Shown here: positions 33,061 through 41,977 of the stretch, piece after piece
Layout of the letters: each line of letters begins with the position of its first letter
How positions within the stretch are numbered: the first letter of the stretch is position 1
Assembly: GCA_014379595.1 (NCBI GenBank)
Contig: JACMLM010000072.1
Span: 1-57,679 of the forward strand
Source: Anaerolineales bacterium
GTDB taxonomy: Bacteria > Chloroflexota > Anaerolineae > Anaerolineales > Villigracilaceae
Direction: 5' to 3'
DNA: 57,679 nucleotides
Translations under genes and position numbers: made by a program
The notes under the pieces: generated by a model
Databases searched by the model: none
What the model saw: only the letters and a program-made list of their open reading frames with translations
Told to the model about the DNA's origin: nothing

Positions 33061-34619
33061 TTAATTTCTTTTGTTTCATCCCAAAACGCGGTTGCGGGTT
33101 CAATTTGATTCCGTCCGCGTTTTTTTGCCGTATAGAGGCGTTTGTCAGCGATATCAATTAATTTTATGATCTTATCTGTCTCAGATGGAAACATCGCTAT
33201 CCCCATGCTCATGGTTGGAACAGGAATCGTAATGTGACTGGTATTGCGAACTTTGAGGGATGCCATTGTTGCACAAATACGTTCGGCAACTTGCATGGCT
33301 TGCGGCCCAGTTGTGTTTGGAAGAGAGACTACGAATTCTTCGCCGCCCCAGCGGCCAACCGCATCCGTATTTTTGATGTGGCTTCGAATAATGTCACATA
33401 GGCTGACGAGTATTTCATCCCCGGTAAGATGACCAAAGGTGTCGTTGTATTGTTTGAAGTGATCAATGTCGAGCATAATGAGGCTTAGTGTTTGATTTTG
33501 TGCAAGGCATATTTCAGCCTGTTCGCCCAGGGCTTTAATAAAGTATCCGTGATTGTAAACATGTGTGAGGCTGTCAAGCCGCGCCTGTTGTTCGACCAAA
33601 GCATGTTGGTAGGTGTTATCCAAAGCAAGTGCGGCACGTTGGGCAATGGTAGATAGTAATTCCATATCGCTACGGTGAAACGCATTTGGACGATAAGACG
33701 AGATCGACATAACTCCATCTACATGAACACCGCGCATTGGAACACCCATCCATGAGAGCGATGTTTTTTGCTTTCCGATCACGACCATTTCAACATCATC
33801 CAGCTCAACATTTTGCCGCAGATCGGGCAGGAAGAGTTCCTGTTGATTTGTAATGACCCAGTTTGCCAGTGTACCTTTTCTTTTCACTTTTATATTTTCA
33901 TAAAATTCCCCATCATCATAAAATAATTCAAGATGTATATCTTCTTCATCTGCAATTCCAATGTAATAGGCATCTGCCTCGAGTGCATTCTGAAACGCAG
34001 CATTGAGCAGGGAAAAGACCTGGTTTGTGTTCAGCGTGGAGACGATCTGTTTGCTAAGTTCATTGATGATTTCCAGCCTGTTGATTTGTTCCCTTGCTAC
34101 TTTTTTTAGTTGTTGAATAGTTTCAATCGCCATAAATGATGCGATGACAAGCCCGATATGGGTCATCCACTGAGGGTTAGAGACTTGGTCTTGTAAGCGA
34201 GTTATAAAATGAATAGTAGCGGCGCTGAACACAAGGAAATAGGATGGTCCGCGTGTGGATATTATGGAAGTAGACATGGCTGCAATAATGAGGAGCGTAT
34301 AAAGCAGGTGATCAATTTCCATGGGAATAAGAAATGATATTCCACCCAGCGCGATCCCCAAAATAATAGAGTTTATCCATGTGAAACGTGACTTGTTCAA
34401 TGAGGTTGTAAAGAAAAAATAATAAAACGCCAGATACAGACACCCAAGAATCCAATAAAGGATGATGGCGATTTTGTAAATTGGATTTAGTGGAGGAAAG
34501 TAAATAAGAACAGTGGCAATGGATGCAGATAATATAAAGATGCCCGCTATGATGGAAGGCAGGATCGATACCAGGTTTTCCTGAGGTTTAAATCCTTGAT
34601 GCTTCTCTTGTTTTTGCAT
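33057..34619 (-). CDS. Membrane GAF-GGDEF diguanylate cyclase
   Basis: A 520-residue protein with about six N-terminal transmembrane helices (18-165), a GAF domain (about 195-335) and a GGDEF domain (about 350-510). The active site is RWGGEEF (GGEEF 425-429) and the metal/GTP motif is [15 protein letters not shown]. The position of the inhibitory RxxD site reads Lys-Asn-Thr-Asp (416-419), so the canonical Arg of product inhibition is missing. It should make c-di-GMP at the membrane in response to a ligand of the GAF or membrane part. It follows the HD-GYP gene after two bases, giving a synthase-hydrolase pair. Confidence 0.92.
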   Translation of the reverse strand: MQKQEKHQGFKPQENLVSILPSIIAGIFILSASIATVLIYFPPLNPIYKIAIILYWILGCLYLAFYYFFFTTSLNKSRFTWINSIILGIALGGISFLIPMEIDHLLYTLLIIAAMSTSIISTRGPSYFLVFSAATIHFITRLQDQVSNPQWMTHIGLVIASFMAIETIQQLKKVAREQINRLEIINELSKQIVSTLNTNQVFSLLNAAFQNALEADAYYIGIADEEDIHLELFYDDGEFYENIKVKRKGTLANWVITNQQELFLPDLRQNVELDDVEMVVIGKQKTSLSWMGVPMRGVHVDGVMSISSYRPNAFHRSDMELLSTIAQRAALALDNTYQHALVEQQARLDSLTHVYNHGYFIKALGEQAEICLAQNQTLSLIMLDIDHFKQYNDTFGHLTGDEILVSLCDIIRSHIKNTDAVGRWGGEEFVVSLPNTTGPQAMQVAERICATMASLKVRNTSHITIPVPTMSMGIAMFPSETDKIIKLIDIADKRLYTAKKRGRNQIEPATAFWDETKEIN

Positions 34620-34621
34620 TT

Positions 34622-37600
34622 TTATTCTGATATCAATAATTGCGTTTGATTTTCGGTGACAAGTTTATCAAATACACTTACGATCTGTGGGTCAAACAAA
34701 ATTCCAGCCTGCTCGCGTAAATATTCAACGGCCTCAAGCGTTGATATTTTTTGTCTATATGGACGTTTACTGGTTAATGCATCAAAGGCATCTATGATCG
34801 AGAACATCCGCGCGAGAATGGGAATCTCCTCGCCGCCCAGCCCGCCAGGATATCCTGTTCCATTCCATCTTTCCTGATGATGACGGATGAGTGGAATGGT
34901 ATCTTGTAGAAACGGAATCCCTGCCACGATTTTTGCGCCAATGTCCGGGTGTAATTTCATGATCTTCCACTCTTCCTCGCTCAACGGCCCAGGTTTGTGT
35001 AAGATCGAATCGCTGATACCGATCTTGCCAATATCATGCAGTAATGATCCGCGCTCCAATACTTTTAGTTGTTGATACGAGAAGCCAAGTGCCTCGCCTA
35101 ATTTTGCAGCCATATGACTTACACGCAGACTATGTCCCTCTGTTTCACGGTCACGAGCATCCAAAGCAGACATGAGTGCTGCAAGAGTTTGATCGTAGGT
35201 AGTCTCAAGCATGTCATATGCAGCTTTAATTTCTTTAGCTTGGCGACGGGACTCTACTAATAAGAGCGAGCGTTCCAGCGCAATTGCAGCCTGGTTAACA
35301 AGTGCTTGCAGATCATTAGGGGTGGCTGTGGGTTTGTGCTCATGCTCTTCGGGAACATCCATCCATACTGCGCCGTATTTTTGGATGGGGGTTTGAATCG
35401 GTAAACAGGTACGGATGATCGATTGTCCCTGCGAAAAATAAATAAGTTGACCTGATGCCATTGCATCTTTAATAAGCTCCATTGGATGTTTGGAGCCGCT
35501 ATGTATTCCCGTGGAATCGATCTCTACTTCTGTGGTGATATTTCCCTCTGCATCCAGTAACACAATGCCTGTGGTTGTACTCTTTGCAAGCTTATGAGCT
35601 GTCTGGGCTATATCTGAGGCGGCATCTTCCAAATTTTCAGCTTGAATGATCTGATTGCTCAAGCGATAAAGCAGGGAAGTGATGCGCAGAGAAGCTCTTA
35701 ATTCTTGCTGAAGCCATGTGCTTTCAAATGCCCCTGCTGTTTGAATGGAAAGAAGTTCGGCCAGAGATTCATCATTTTCAGTGAAAAAAACTTCATGCTG
35801 TTTACCGAATGCGAAGATCGCCCCAATGTTCATGCGGTGCCAGCGGATTGGAATAATTAGCATGCTCCGCAGCCCGGGGTGATCTATTATTAAATGTGAA
35901 GTGGTTCCATACTTTCTTACATCTCGTACACGAAAGGGTTGAACAGCTTGAAATGCCATTTGATTCATATCTTCAGATGAGATGGAGTTTTCCAATGACT
36001 CTAGTAAACGAGGGCCGTCGCCTGAAGATGCGCTTTGGGTAAAATTCCTTTCCTGTCCCAATTGAATGTGTACATAGGTGAACCTGGCTTGCAGAATTTC
36101 CCTGGCAATCGTAGCAACTTCGCGGGCTGTTGATTCAGGTTCCACCATGGATGAAAGCTGACTTCCTGCCTGAACGAGATTCATCAAACGCTGATGATAA
36201 CCAGACCGTTCCCAGGAACGGGTAAGTTCTGCGGCTACTGCTTCTGCCAATCCGATATCAATACTGCTGAAACCGCTAAAATTTTCATTGCTAAGTACGA
36301 TGGCCCCATTTGCATGTCCATTAAATATCAAAGGAATGACGATGGCAGAGAGATTGTTTTCGTTTTCAAAACGAATGTAATCTGTATCACGATTAATATC
36401 GTTAATAACCTGTGTTTTTCTCTGACGCACAGCACGGCCAATAACTCCATCTGAAATATTCTGACGATATCCTGTAGGGATCAAATTGGTTTGCTGTCCT
36501 GCCGCCGCAAGCAGCATGAACTCCTGACGATCTGGTTCATGGAGATAAATAAGTGCAAGTGTACAATTTAGCGCACGTTCAAGTGTATTCACGGCTAGTT
36601 GGGCCGCCACAGGTTGATCCAATTGATTCTCAAGCTGCTGGCTTAACTCCATGAGCAGATTAAGCTGTGCGTTGCGTTTCTTTTCGTTTATTACTTGACG
36701 CGCCAGTGCTTTGACCTGATCTGCCTGTGCTGTCATACGAATTCGTGAGCTTTCGCGAGAAAGTAAGAAAGGTTTGATATAACGTGCGAGGCGATCGTTC
36801 CATGTGATCAGTTGATCGTCTGCTATTTGATCGTCTTCTTGATCTTCTTCCTCGGTTTTTGTTAGCTCATCCATTAATCCGTTGATCGTCATAATGATGG
36901 TTGATACTTGGTAATACGCCACAATGGATATTAGAAGAAAGAATAAGAAAGCCGCTTCACGTGCTGTCACTAGCAACTTGATTTCGGGATCAAGTGAATT
37001 ATCTATCACTATCAGCAGAGAGCTTAGGAATATCAATAAAGTCAATTCCAGTGTGCTTGCTATCACAACGACCCTATGACCAAGAATATCGTCTTTCGGC
37101 AGGCTCAGTCTGTTCCATGGAAGAATGTCACTTACTAAAATCATTCCAGCCAGCAAAGCAGGTCCGATCAAGTTTGCGGCAGATGCAGTAGGGATAAAAA
37201 TAATACACCATACCAACCACGGAAGAGCCTGAAAGCGTGAAAGAAATTTATTGTATTTTGAAGATGGAAAAATAATCGCAAGCGCACCCAGAAATCCAGC
37301 CCCTAAGAATCCGATTATCAAAGGAGTCTTATATGAGGTGAAATCGATTTGCGCGTATTGGTTACTTGATGCGGTTAGTAATAACCCACTTGAAATGCTG
37401 ATTATGACAAAGGTCACTTTTAGGATATTGATATTTTTCAGACGTTTATTGAGGGGAGTGACCAGAATTAACTGCGCCATGCCAATCAAGAAAAAAATAC
37501 TGGCTTCTACAAAGCACCCTGCTTGAATGTAAACCCAGGTAAAAATAAAAAAGACTATGGCTGAAATACCCTGTAGAAACGAGGTGTGTTTTTCAGTGGC

Positions 37601-37810
37601 CCTTAATACAAGTACGATCTGGAGCCAAAGAGCAATCGCATAAGATACTATGCCCAGCAGCACAAATCCCCAATTCAATTGGGCGGCCGCTAATATATTC
37701 AAGTGAGAGGGAATTAGCAGCAGGCTTAATCCTGTAAGACCAAATATTCCCGCCGAAAGCGCATTTAAATCATTTTTGGATGAATTCTTCATTGAGTTCG
37801 AGGATAGCAT
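34622..37810 (-). CDS. Membrane multi-GAF HD-GYP c-di-GMP phosphodiesterase
   Basis: A protein of about 1062 residues with roughly ten N-terminal transmembrane helices (up to about 320), a coiled region, three GAF-type domains (about 375-850) and a C-terminal HD-GYP domain. The latter shows LHDIGKIGI, LHPDIGAKI, RHHQERWNGTGYPGGL and DAFDALTSKRPYR, all needed for metal binding and c-di-GMP hydrolysis. The ATG at 37810 is favoured: a minus-strand TAAAAT (37820-37825) lies nine bases before it with TTGACC further up, so the mRNA may be leaderless. Together with the downstream cyclase it forms a sensory module setting c-di-GMP level. Confidence 0.9.
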   Translation of the reverse strand: MLSSNSMKNSSKNDLNALSAGIFGLTGLSLLLIPSHLNILAAAQLNWGFVLLGIVSYAIALWLQIVLVLRATEKHTSFLQGISAIVFFIFTWVYIQAGCFVEASIFFLIGMAQLILVTPLNKRLKNINILKVTFVIISISSGLLLTASSNQYAQIDFTSYKTPLIIGFLGAGFLGALAIIFPSSKYNKFLSRFQALPWLVWCIIFIPTASAANLIGPALLAGMILVSDILPWNRLSLPKDDILGHRVVVIASTLELTLLIFLSSLLIVIDNSLDPEIKLLVTAREAAFLFFLLISIVAYYQVSTIIMTINGLMDELTKTEEEDQEDDQIADDQLITWNDRLARYIKPFLLSRESSRIRMTAQADQVKALARQVINEKKRNAQLNLLMELSQQLENQLDQPVAAQLAVNTLERALNCTLALIYLHEPDRQEFMLLAAAGQQTNLIPTGYRQNISDGVIGRAVRQRKTQVINDINRDTDYIRFENENNLSAIVIPLIFNGHANGAIVLSNENFSGFSSIDIGLAEAVAAELTRSWERSGYHQRLMNLVQAGSQLSSMVEPESTAREVATIAREILQARFTYVHIQLGQERNFTQSASSGDGPRLLESLENSISSEDMNQMAFQAVQPFRVRDVRKYGTTSHLIIDHPGLRSMLIIPIRWHRMNIGAIFAFGKQHEVFFTENDESLAELLSIQTAGAFESTWLQQELRASLRITSLLYRLSNQIIQAENLEDAASDIAQTAHKLAKSTTTGIVLLDAEGNITTEVEIDSTGIHSGSKHPMELIKDAMASGQLIYFSQGQSIIRTCLPIQTPIQKYGAVWMDVPEEHEHKPTATPNDLQALVNQAAIALERSLLLVESRRQAKEIKAAYDMLETTYDQTLAALMSALDARDRETEGHSLRVSHMAAKLGEALGFSYQQLKVLERGSLLHDIGKIGISDSILHKPGPLSEEEWKIMKLHPDIGAKIVAGIPFLQDTIPLIRHHQERWNGTGYPGGLGGEEIPILARMFSIIDAFDALTSKRPYRQKISTLEAVEYLREQAGILFDPQIVSVFDKLVTENQTQLLISE

Positions 37811-37856
37811 AAGAAGCAAATTTTATCTACCTCTTGAAAGGGTCAATTATGATTTC

Positions 37857-37865
37857 TGATATAAT
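37857..37865 (+). promoter_or_regulatory. Extended -10 promoter for the phosphorylase operon
   Basis: TGATATAAT combines TATAAT (37860-37865) with the TGn extension. A TTGAAA 20 bases upstream is a poor -35. It is divergent from the HD-GYP promoter in the same 103-base gap. Confidence 0.6.
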
Positions 37866-37913
37866 CGCCATTCACATTAGGATTTTATAAAATTGATCAT
37901 ACAGGTCTGACAA

Positions 37914-38750
37914 ATGCAGAATTATATTACTCTTGCTCAAATCGATGCAGCCGCCCAAGCGATAAAACAAAGAATACTTATTCAGCCAATTGTGGGAATC
38001 ATCCTCGGCTCCGGGCTTAACGATCTGGCTGATTCTGTTCAAAATGCAGTTCATATCCCTTATAGTGACCTGCCCAACTTTCCCGTTTCAACTGTCCAGG
38101 GCCATGTGGGACGTTTTGTGATCGGTGAGTTGGAAGGCAAGCCTGTATTGGTCATGCAGGGGCGTATCCATTATTACGAAGGCTACACCATGGATCAGAT
38201 TACTCTACCCGTGCGTGTGATGCAGCGAATGGGTATTCCAAGCATGATCGTTACCAATGCAGCTGGGGGAGTACATCCCGATTTTCAGCCCGGTGATGTG
38301 ATGCTTATTACCGATCAATTAAACCTGATGGGTATGTCTGGTTTGAATCCTCTCATGGGACCGAACTTAGATGAAATTGGCCCACGCTTCCCAGATATGA
38401 GCCAGCCTTATGATCGTACTTATTGTGATCTTGCTCGTAAAATTGCAAAAGAAAAAGGCATTACCTTACGCGAAGGTGTATATGCTGGTTTGAGCGGCCC
38501 ATCTTTTGAATCCCCTGCTGACTTACGTTTTTTGCGCCTCGCAGGTACGGATGCAGTGGGTATGTCTACAGTGCCAGAAGTGATTATCGCACGCCACGGC
38601 AATATGCGAGTGCTTGGGCTTTCAGGGATTAGCAACAAAGCGAACCTGGATGGTTCCACAATCACAACCCATGAAGAAGTCATGGAAGCCGGCAAAGTAA
38701 TTACACCTAAAATCGAAAAGATTATTCGTGGTGTATTGCACGGTTTATAA
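37914..38750 (+). CDS. punA: Purine nucleoside phosphorylase (PNP-I, inosine/guanosine type)
   Basis: A 278-residue trimeric-type phosphorylase splitting purine nucleosides with phosphate to base and ribose-1-phosphate. Family motifs are GSGLNDLAD (phosphate-binding loop, about 31-39), QGRIHYYEGY (82-91), VTNAAGGV (about 112-119), YAGLSGPSFESPAD (about 190-203) and GMSTVPEV (about 216-223). The Asn/Glu pattern fits the 6-oxopurine (human-like) class. It is the first gene of a + strand run with small gaps: a membrane protein gene follows after 13 bases. Confidence 0.92.
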   Translation: MQNYITLAQIDAAAQAIKQRILIQPIVGIILGSGLNDLADSVQNAVHIPYSDLPNFPVSTVQGHVGRFVIGELEGKPVLVMQGRIHYYEGYTMDQITLPVRVMQRMGIPSMIVTNAAGGVHPDFQPGDVMLITDQLNLMGMSGLNPLMGPNLDEIGPRFPDMSQPYDRTYCDLARKIAKEKGITLREGVYAGLSGPSFESPADLRFLRLAGTDAVGMSTVPEVIIARHGNMRVLGLSGISNKANLDGSTITTHEEVMEAGKVITPKIEKIIRGVLHGL

Positions 38751-38763
38751 ATAAAACTCACAC

Positions 38764-39444
38764 ATGGCAGAAATTTATAAATTCCTCGCCTCTTATGAGG
38801 TGCTGATCTATATCCTGCTGGCAATTGGCGGTATGTTTTCTTTTCGCTGGTTATGGCGTTCATGGCGTGAATGGCAAACCGCCGTTTATAGTTTGGAACG
38901 TCAGTTTTCATCACGTCGTTTGGGGCAGGCCGGCACGATCTCACTATTGATCACCATATTGTTTTGTGTGGAAGTTTTCATGGCATCCTTTATTATTCCT
39001 GGTCTTCCTGCAGATGTCTTCCTTACAACCCCAACACTGGATTTAATCTCAACGCCCACAGGCACACTATCCCCGGAGATGATGACTCAATTTGCGAATT
39101 TACCTTTGCAAACATCAGTTGCAAGTGTGACGGGATGTACTCCTAATCAGATCATTATTACTTCGCCTGCGCCGGGTGCTGAAGTACAAGGTACAGTTGA
39201 ATTGATTGGCACGGTTAACATCTCGAATTTTGGATTCTATAAATATGAGGTGGCACCTCTGGGAAGCGATACCTGGGCAACCATCTCTGCCGGGCGTGAG
39301 ATCAAAATTAATGCCACACTTGGCTCATGGATCACCACAGCTCTAACCCCCGGAGATTATCAATTGCGCCTTGTTGTCACCGATAATCAAGGACTGGCAT
39401 TGCCCGCTTGTGTTGTGCCTATTCGTGTTGTGCCTGTACAATAA
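38764..39444 (+). CDS. Two-helix membrane protein with an extracytoplasmic Ig-like domain
   Basis: A 226-residue protein with two transmembrane helices (about 12-30 and 58-82) and a C-terminal domain (about 125-226) that looks like a bacterial Ig-type sandwich: ITSPAPGAEVQGTVELIGTV, YKYEVAPLGSDTW and LTPGDYQLRLVVTDNQG are strand-rich, with two Cys that could pair (about 123 and 219). Such domains occur on exported surface and cell-wall proteins of this phylum. No enzymatic motif is seen. It lies between the phosphorylase and a GNAT gene; the function is unknown. Confidence 0.78.
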   Translation: MAEIYKFLASYEVLIYILLAIGGMFSFRWLWRSWREWQTAVYSLERQFSSRRLGQAGTISLLITILFCVEVFMASFIIPGLPADVFLTTPTLDLISTPTGTLSPEMMTQFANLPLQTSVASVTGCTPNQIIITSPAPGAEVQGTVELIGTVNISNFGFYKYEVAPLGSDTWATISAGREIKINATLGSWITTALTPGDYQLRLVVTDNQGLALPACVVPIRVVPVQ

Positions 39445-39472
39445 AAATAAAAAATATAAGTCTGGAAAATTC

Positions 39473-40012
39473 ATGCCTGAAATTCAACTTCGACCTACTG
39501 TTGCAACCGACCTTCCCCGCTTGATGAACTTTGATCATTCCATTACCAGTGAATCTGTTTGGCAATTGGAATTGCGTCGTGATAACGGACAGGTGACAGC
39601 CGCATTCCGCGAGGTACGGTTGCCTCGTTCTGTTTCGCTTACATATCCCCACAATCCTTTTGCGTTGGCTGATGATTGGAAGAGAAAATCCATGATGTAT
39701 ACAGCCTATATCGGACAAGATTCTGCTGGATATATCAGTCTGCTTGAGCGTGGCACAGAATCAGTCGTGTGGGTGACTGATCTCGTGGTGAATGTGGCCG
39801 ATCGCCGTTTGGGCGTGGCCGCTGCTATGTTGGCGGCTGCGCAAGATTGGGCAGCAGAGAGATCGCATCGTCGACTTATATTGGAGATGCAGTCAAAAAA
39901 CCTTCCGGGCATCCGCCTTGCACAAAAATTTGGGTATGAGTTCAGCGGGTATAATGACCATTACTACATTAATCAAGATGTGGCTTTGTTTTTTTCCAAA
40001 ACTATAAAATAA
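39473..40012 (+). CDS. GNAT-family N-acetyltransferase
   Basis: A 179-residue GNAT protein. It opens with IQLRPTVATDLPRLM, has the strand VWVTDLVVNVADRRLGVAAAMLAAA (acetyl-CoA loop with an atypical RRLGVAAAM, about 105-113) and ends with NLPGIRLAQKFGYEFSGYNDHYY, typical of the C-terminal half. The ATG at 39473 is preferred because upstream in-frame codons overlap the preceding gene and would add a non-homologous stretch. The substrate is unknown. No strong ribosome site is visible. Confidence 0.82.
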   Translation: MPEIQLRPTVATDLPRLMNFDHSITSESVWQLELRRDNGQVTAAFREVRLPRSVSLTYPHNPFALADDWKRKSMMYTAYIGQDSAGYISLLERGTESVVWVTDLVVNVADRRLGVAAAMLAAAQDWAAERSHRRLILEMQSKNLPGIRLAQKFGYEFSGYNDHYYINQDVALFFSKTIK

Positions 40013-40063
40013 GGATGGCGGCATTAGCTGCTTTATTGTGAGACTTTTCTTGGATGGGTTTGC

Positions 40064-41974
40064 ATGATTAACGGTTGGCCGGAAACACTGCTGGGGGGAA
40101 TACAAACACTCAACCAGATCCTGACGGCAGGAATTGCCATTCAGGCATTTTCGTTATTTCTATATGCGCTTTCATTTAATTTGCGGGATAGAGTGGCGCG
40201 TTCGTTTGCGATCATTTTGCTTTGTGTCGTTGTTGTTTTCACCTCTGAAGCTTTGCAAGACAATACGATCACAAGAGTAACTACTGATATTTTGTTGCGT
40301 TTACAGTGGTTTGGGATTGTATATCTCCCGGCAGCCTACTTACATTTATCTGATGCCCTGCTTGTAACAGCTGGCAAACCCTCGCGCGGACGTAGAAGAA
40401 TAGCTGTACGCGGTATGTATGTCATCTCAACGTTTTTTATCGCGTTACTCGCCTCTGGATATTTGCTTGGCCCGCTCGTTCCAGATGGGAAGCCTGCTCC
40501 ATATTTACTGCGCACGATGTGGACCGAAGTCTTTACTTTGTTTTACGTTATAGCAATGATATGGGCCGGCACAAATTTTATCCGTGCCTATCGCCTCATG
40601 TTGACGAGGTCTGGCCGCCGTCGCATGTTGTATCTCATGGCAGGTGCAACAGCTCCTGCGCTTGGTTCTTATCCATATCTATTATTCGGTTATGAATTTG
40701 CATCACAGCATCCATATTTGTTTTGGAGCGTAGCCACCACGATCAATATCTTGGTCGGCGCATTGGTAATTGTGATGGCGTATGCTGTTGCCTTCTTTGG
40801 TGTTTCATGGCCAGACCGTGTGATCAAAAGCCGTTTGGTCAAATGGATCATGCGCGGACCCGTGACGGCATCCGCTGCGCTTGCTATGATGGTCGTCGTT
40901 CGGCGCGGTGGGGAATTTCTTGGCTCGCCTTATAACGCATTCGTTCCGTTTGTTGTAGTTGTGACAGTTTTACTGCTTGAACATGCCATTACCTTTGCTG
41001 CGCCGCTCTGGGAACGCTGGTTATTTTTTGGAAGCGACCGCAGCGAATTAAAACTTCTTCAAAATATTGAAGAACGTTTACTTACACAAAGCGACTTGCA
41101 GCAATTTCTTGAGGCCGTGCTTGCAGCAGTACGTGACCATTTACAATCCCCATCTGCTTTTGTGGCCGCATTAGATGATGAAACTTTATCTCCTATCGTA
41201 GTAGTAGGCAATCGTAGTATGTTGGATCAGGAAAGTTTGACAGAAGCATTGGAACAGGTCAATGGAGATACGCGGCGCGAGTTCCAATGGGGAAACTTCT
41301 GGGTGTTGCCATTACATCATCGCAAACGCGCAGACATGGATCAAGATGAATTGCCTCCATTGCTAGGCTTGCTTGGCGTAGCAAGACGCGATAAGCAAGT
41401 GATGGAACACGACCAGCGTGATGCTTTATGGCTGCTTGCAGACCGGGCCGCGCTTGCGCTTGAAGATCGTCAATTACAGCAGCGTGTATTCCGTTCACTG
41501 GAGGACCTTCAACCACAAGTGGAATTGATCCAACGGATGCGTGCCGCTGGGCGTTATGATACACGGGTCAGTTTGTTGACTGAACCTCTTCTACAAGAGG
41601 CAGACCTTGCGGATTGGGTGAAAGATGCACTTACTCATTATTGGGGCGGCCCGAAACTTACGAACAATCCATTGATCAAACTTCAAGTGGTGCGTGAGCT
41701 TGCTGAAAAAGATGATGGTAATTCAGCGAATGCGCTTCGCTCTCTATTGCGTAAAGCAGTAGATCAAGTAAAACCAGGCGGCGACCGAAAATTCACAACA
41801 GAATGGATACTCTTTAACATTCTCGAAATGAAATTTATTGAAGGGCGTAAAGTGCGCGATGTCGCATCACGCCTCGCCATGTCTGAAGCGGATCTTTATC
41901 GAAAACAACGTGTTGCAGTCGAAGCGGTTGCAAAAGCGATCCTTGAAATGGAAGTAAATCTTCAGGACCAATAA
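40064..41974 (+). CDS. 7TM-type membrane sensor with GAF-like domain
   Basis: A 636-residue membrane protein. The first about 310 residues form eight or so transmembrane helices resembling the N-terminal 7TM region of some histidine kinases. A GAF-like domain (about 330-465) follows, ending in LWLLADRAALALEDRQLQQRV, then a helical C-terminal region (about 470-636) with a possible HTH-like segment VRDVASRLAMSEADLYRKQRVAVEAVA. No kinase, GGDEF or HD domain is present, so output is unclear; DNA or partner binding by the C-terminus is possible. It precedes ftsK by three bases and is probably co-expressed with it. Confidence 0.75.
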   Translation: MINGWPETLLGGIQTLNQILTAGIAIQAFSLFLYALSFNLRDRVARSFAIILLCVVVVFTSEALQDNTITRVTTDILLRLQWFGIVYLPAAYLHLSDALLVTAGKPSRGRRRIAVRGMYVISTFFIALLASGYLLGPLVPDGKPAPYLLRTMWTEVFTLFYVIAMIWAGTNFIRAYRLMLTRSGRRRMLYLMAGATAPALGSYPYLLFGYEFASQHPYLFWSVATTINILVGALVIVMAYAVAFFGVSWPDRVIKSRLVKWIMRGPVTASAALAMMVVVRRGGEFLGSPYNAFVPFVVVVTVLLLEHAITFAAPLWERWLFFGSDRSELKLLQNIEERLLTQSDLQQFLEAVLAAVRDHLQSPSAFVAALDDETLSPIVVVGNRSMLDQESLTEALEQVNGDTRREFQWGNFWVLPLHHRKRADMDQDELPPLLGLLGVARRDKQVMEHDQRDALWLLADRAALALEDRQLQQRVFRSLEDLQPQVELIQRMRAAGRYDTRVSLLTEPLLQEADLADWVKDALTHYWGGPKLTNNPLIKLQVVRELAEKDDGNSANALRSLLRKAVDQVKPGGDRKFTTEWILFNILEMKFIEGRKVRDVASRLAMSEADLYRKQRVAVEAVAKAILEMEVNLQDQ

Positions 41975-41977
41975 TAT

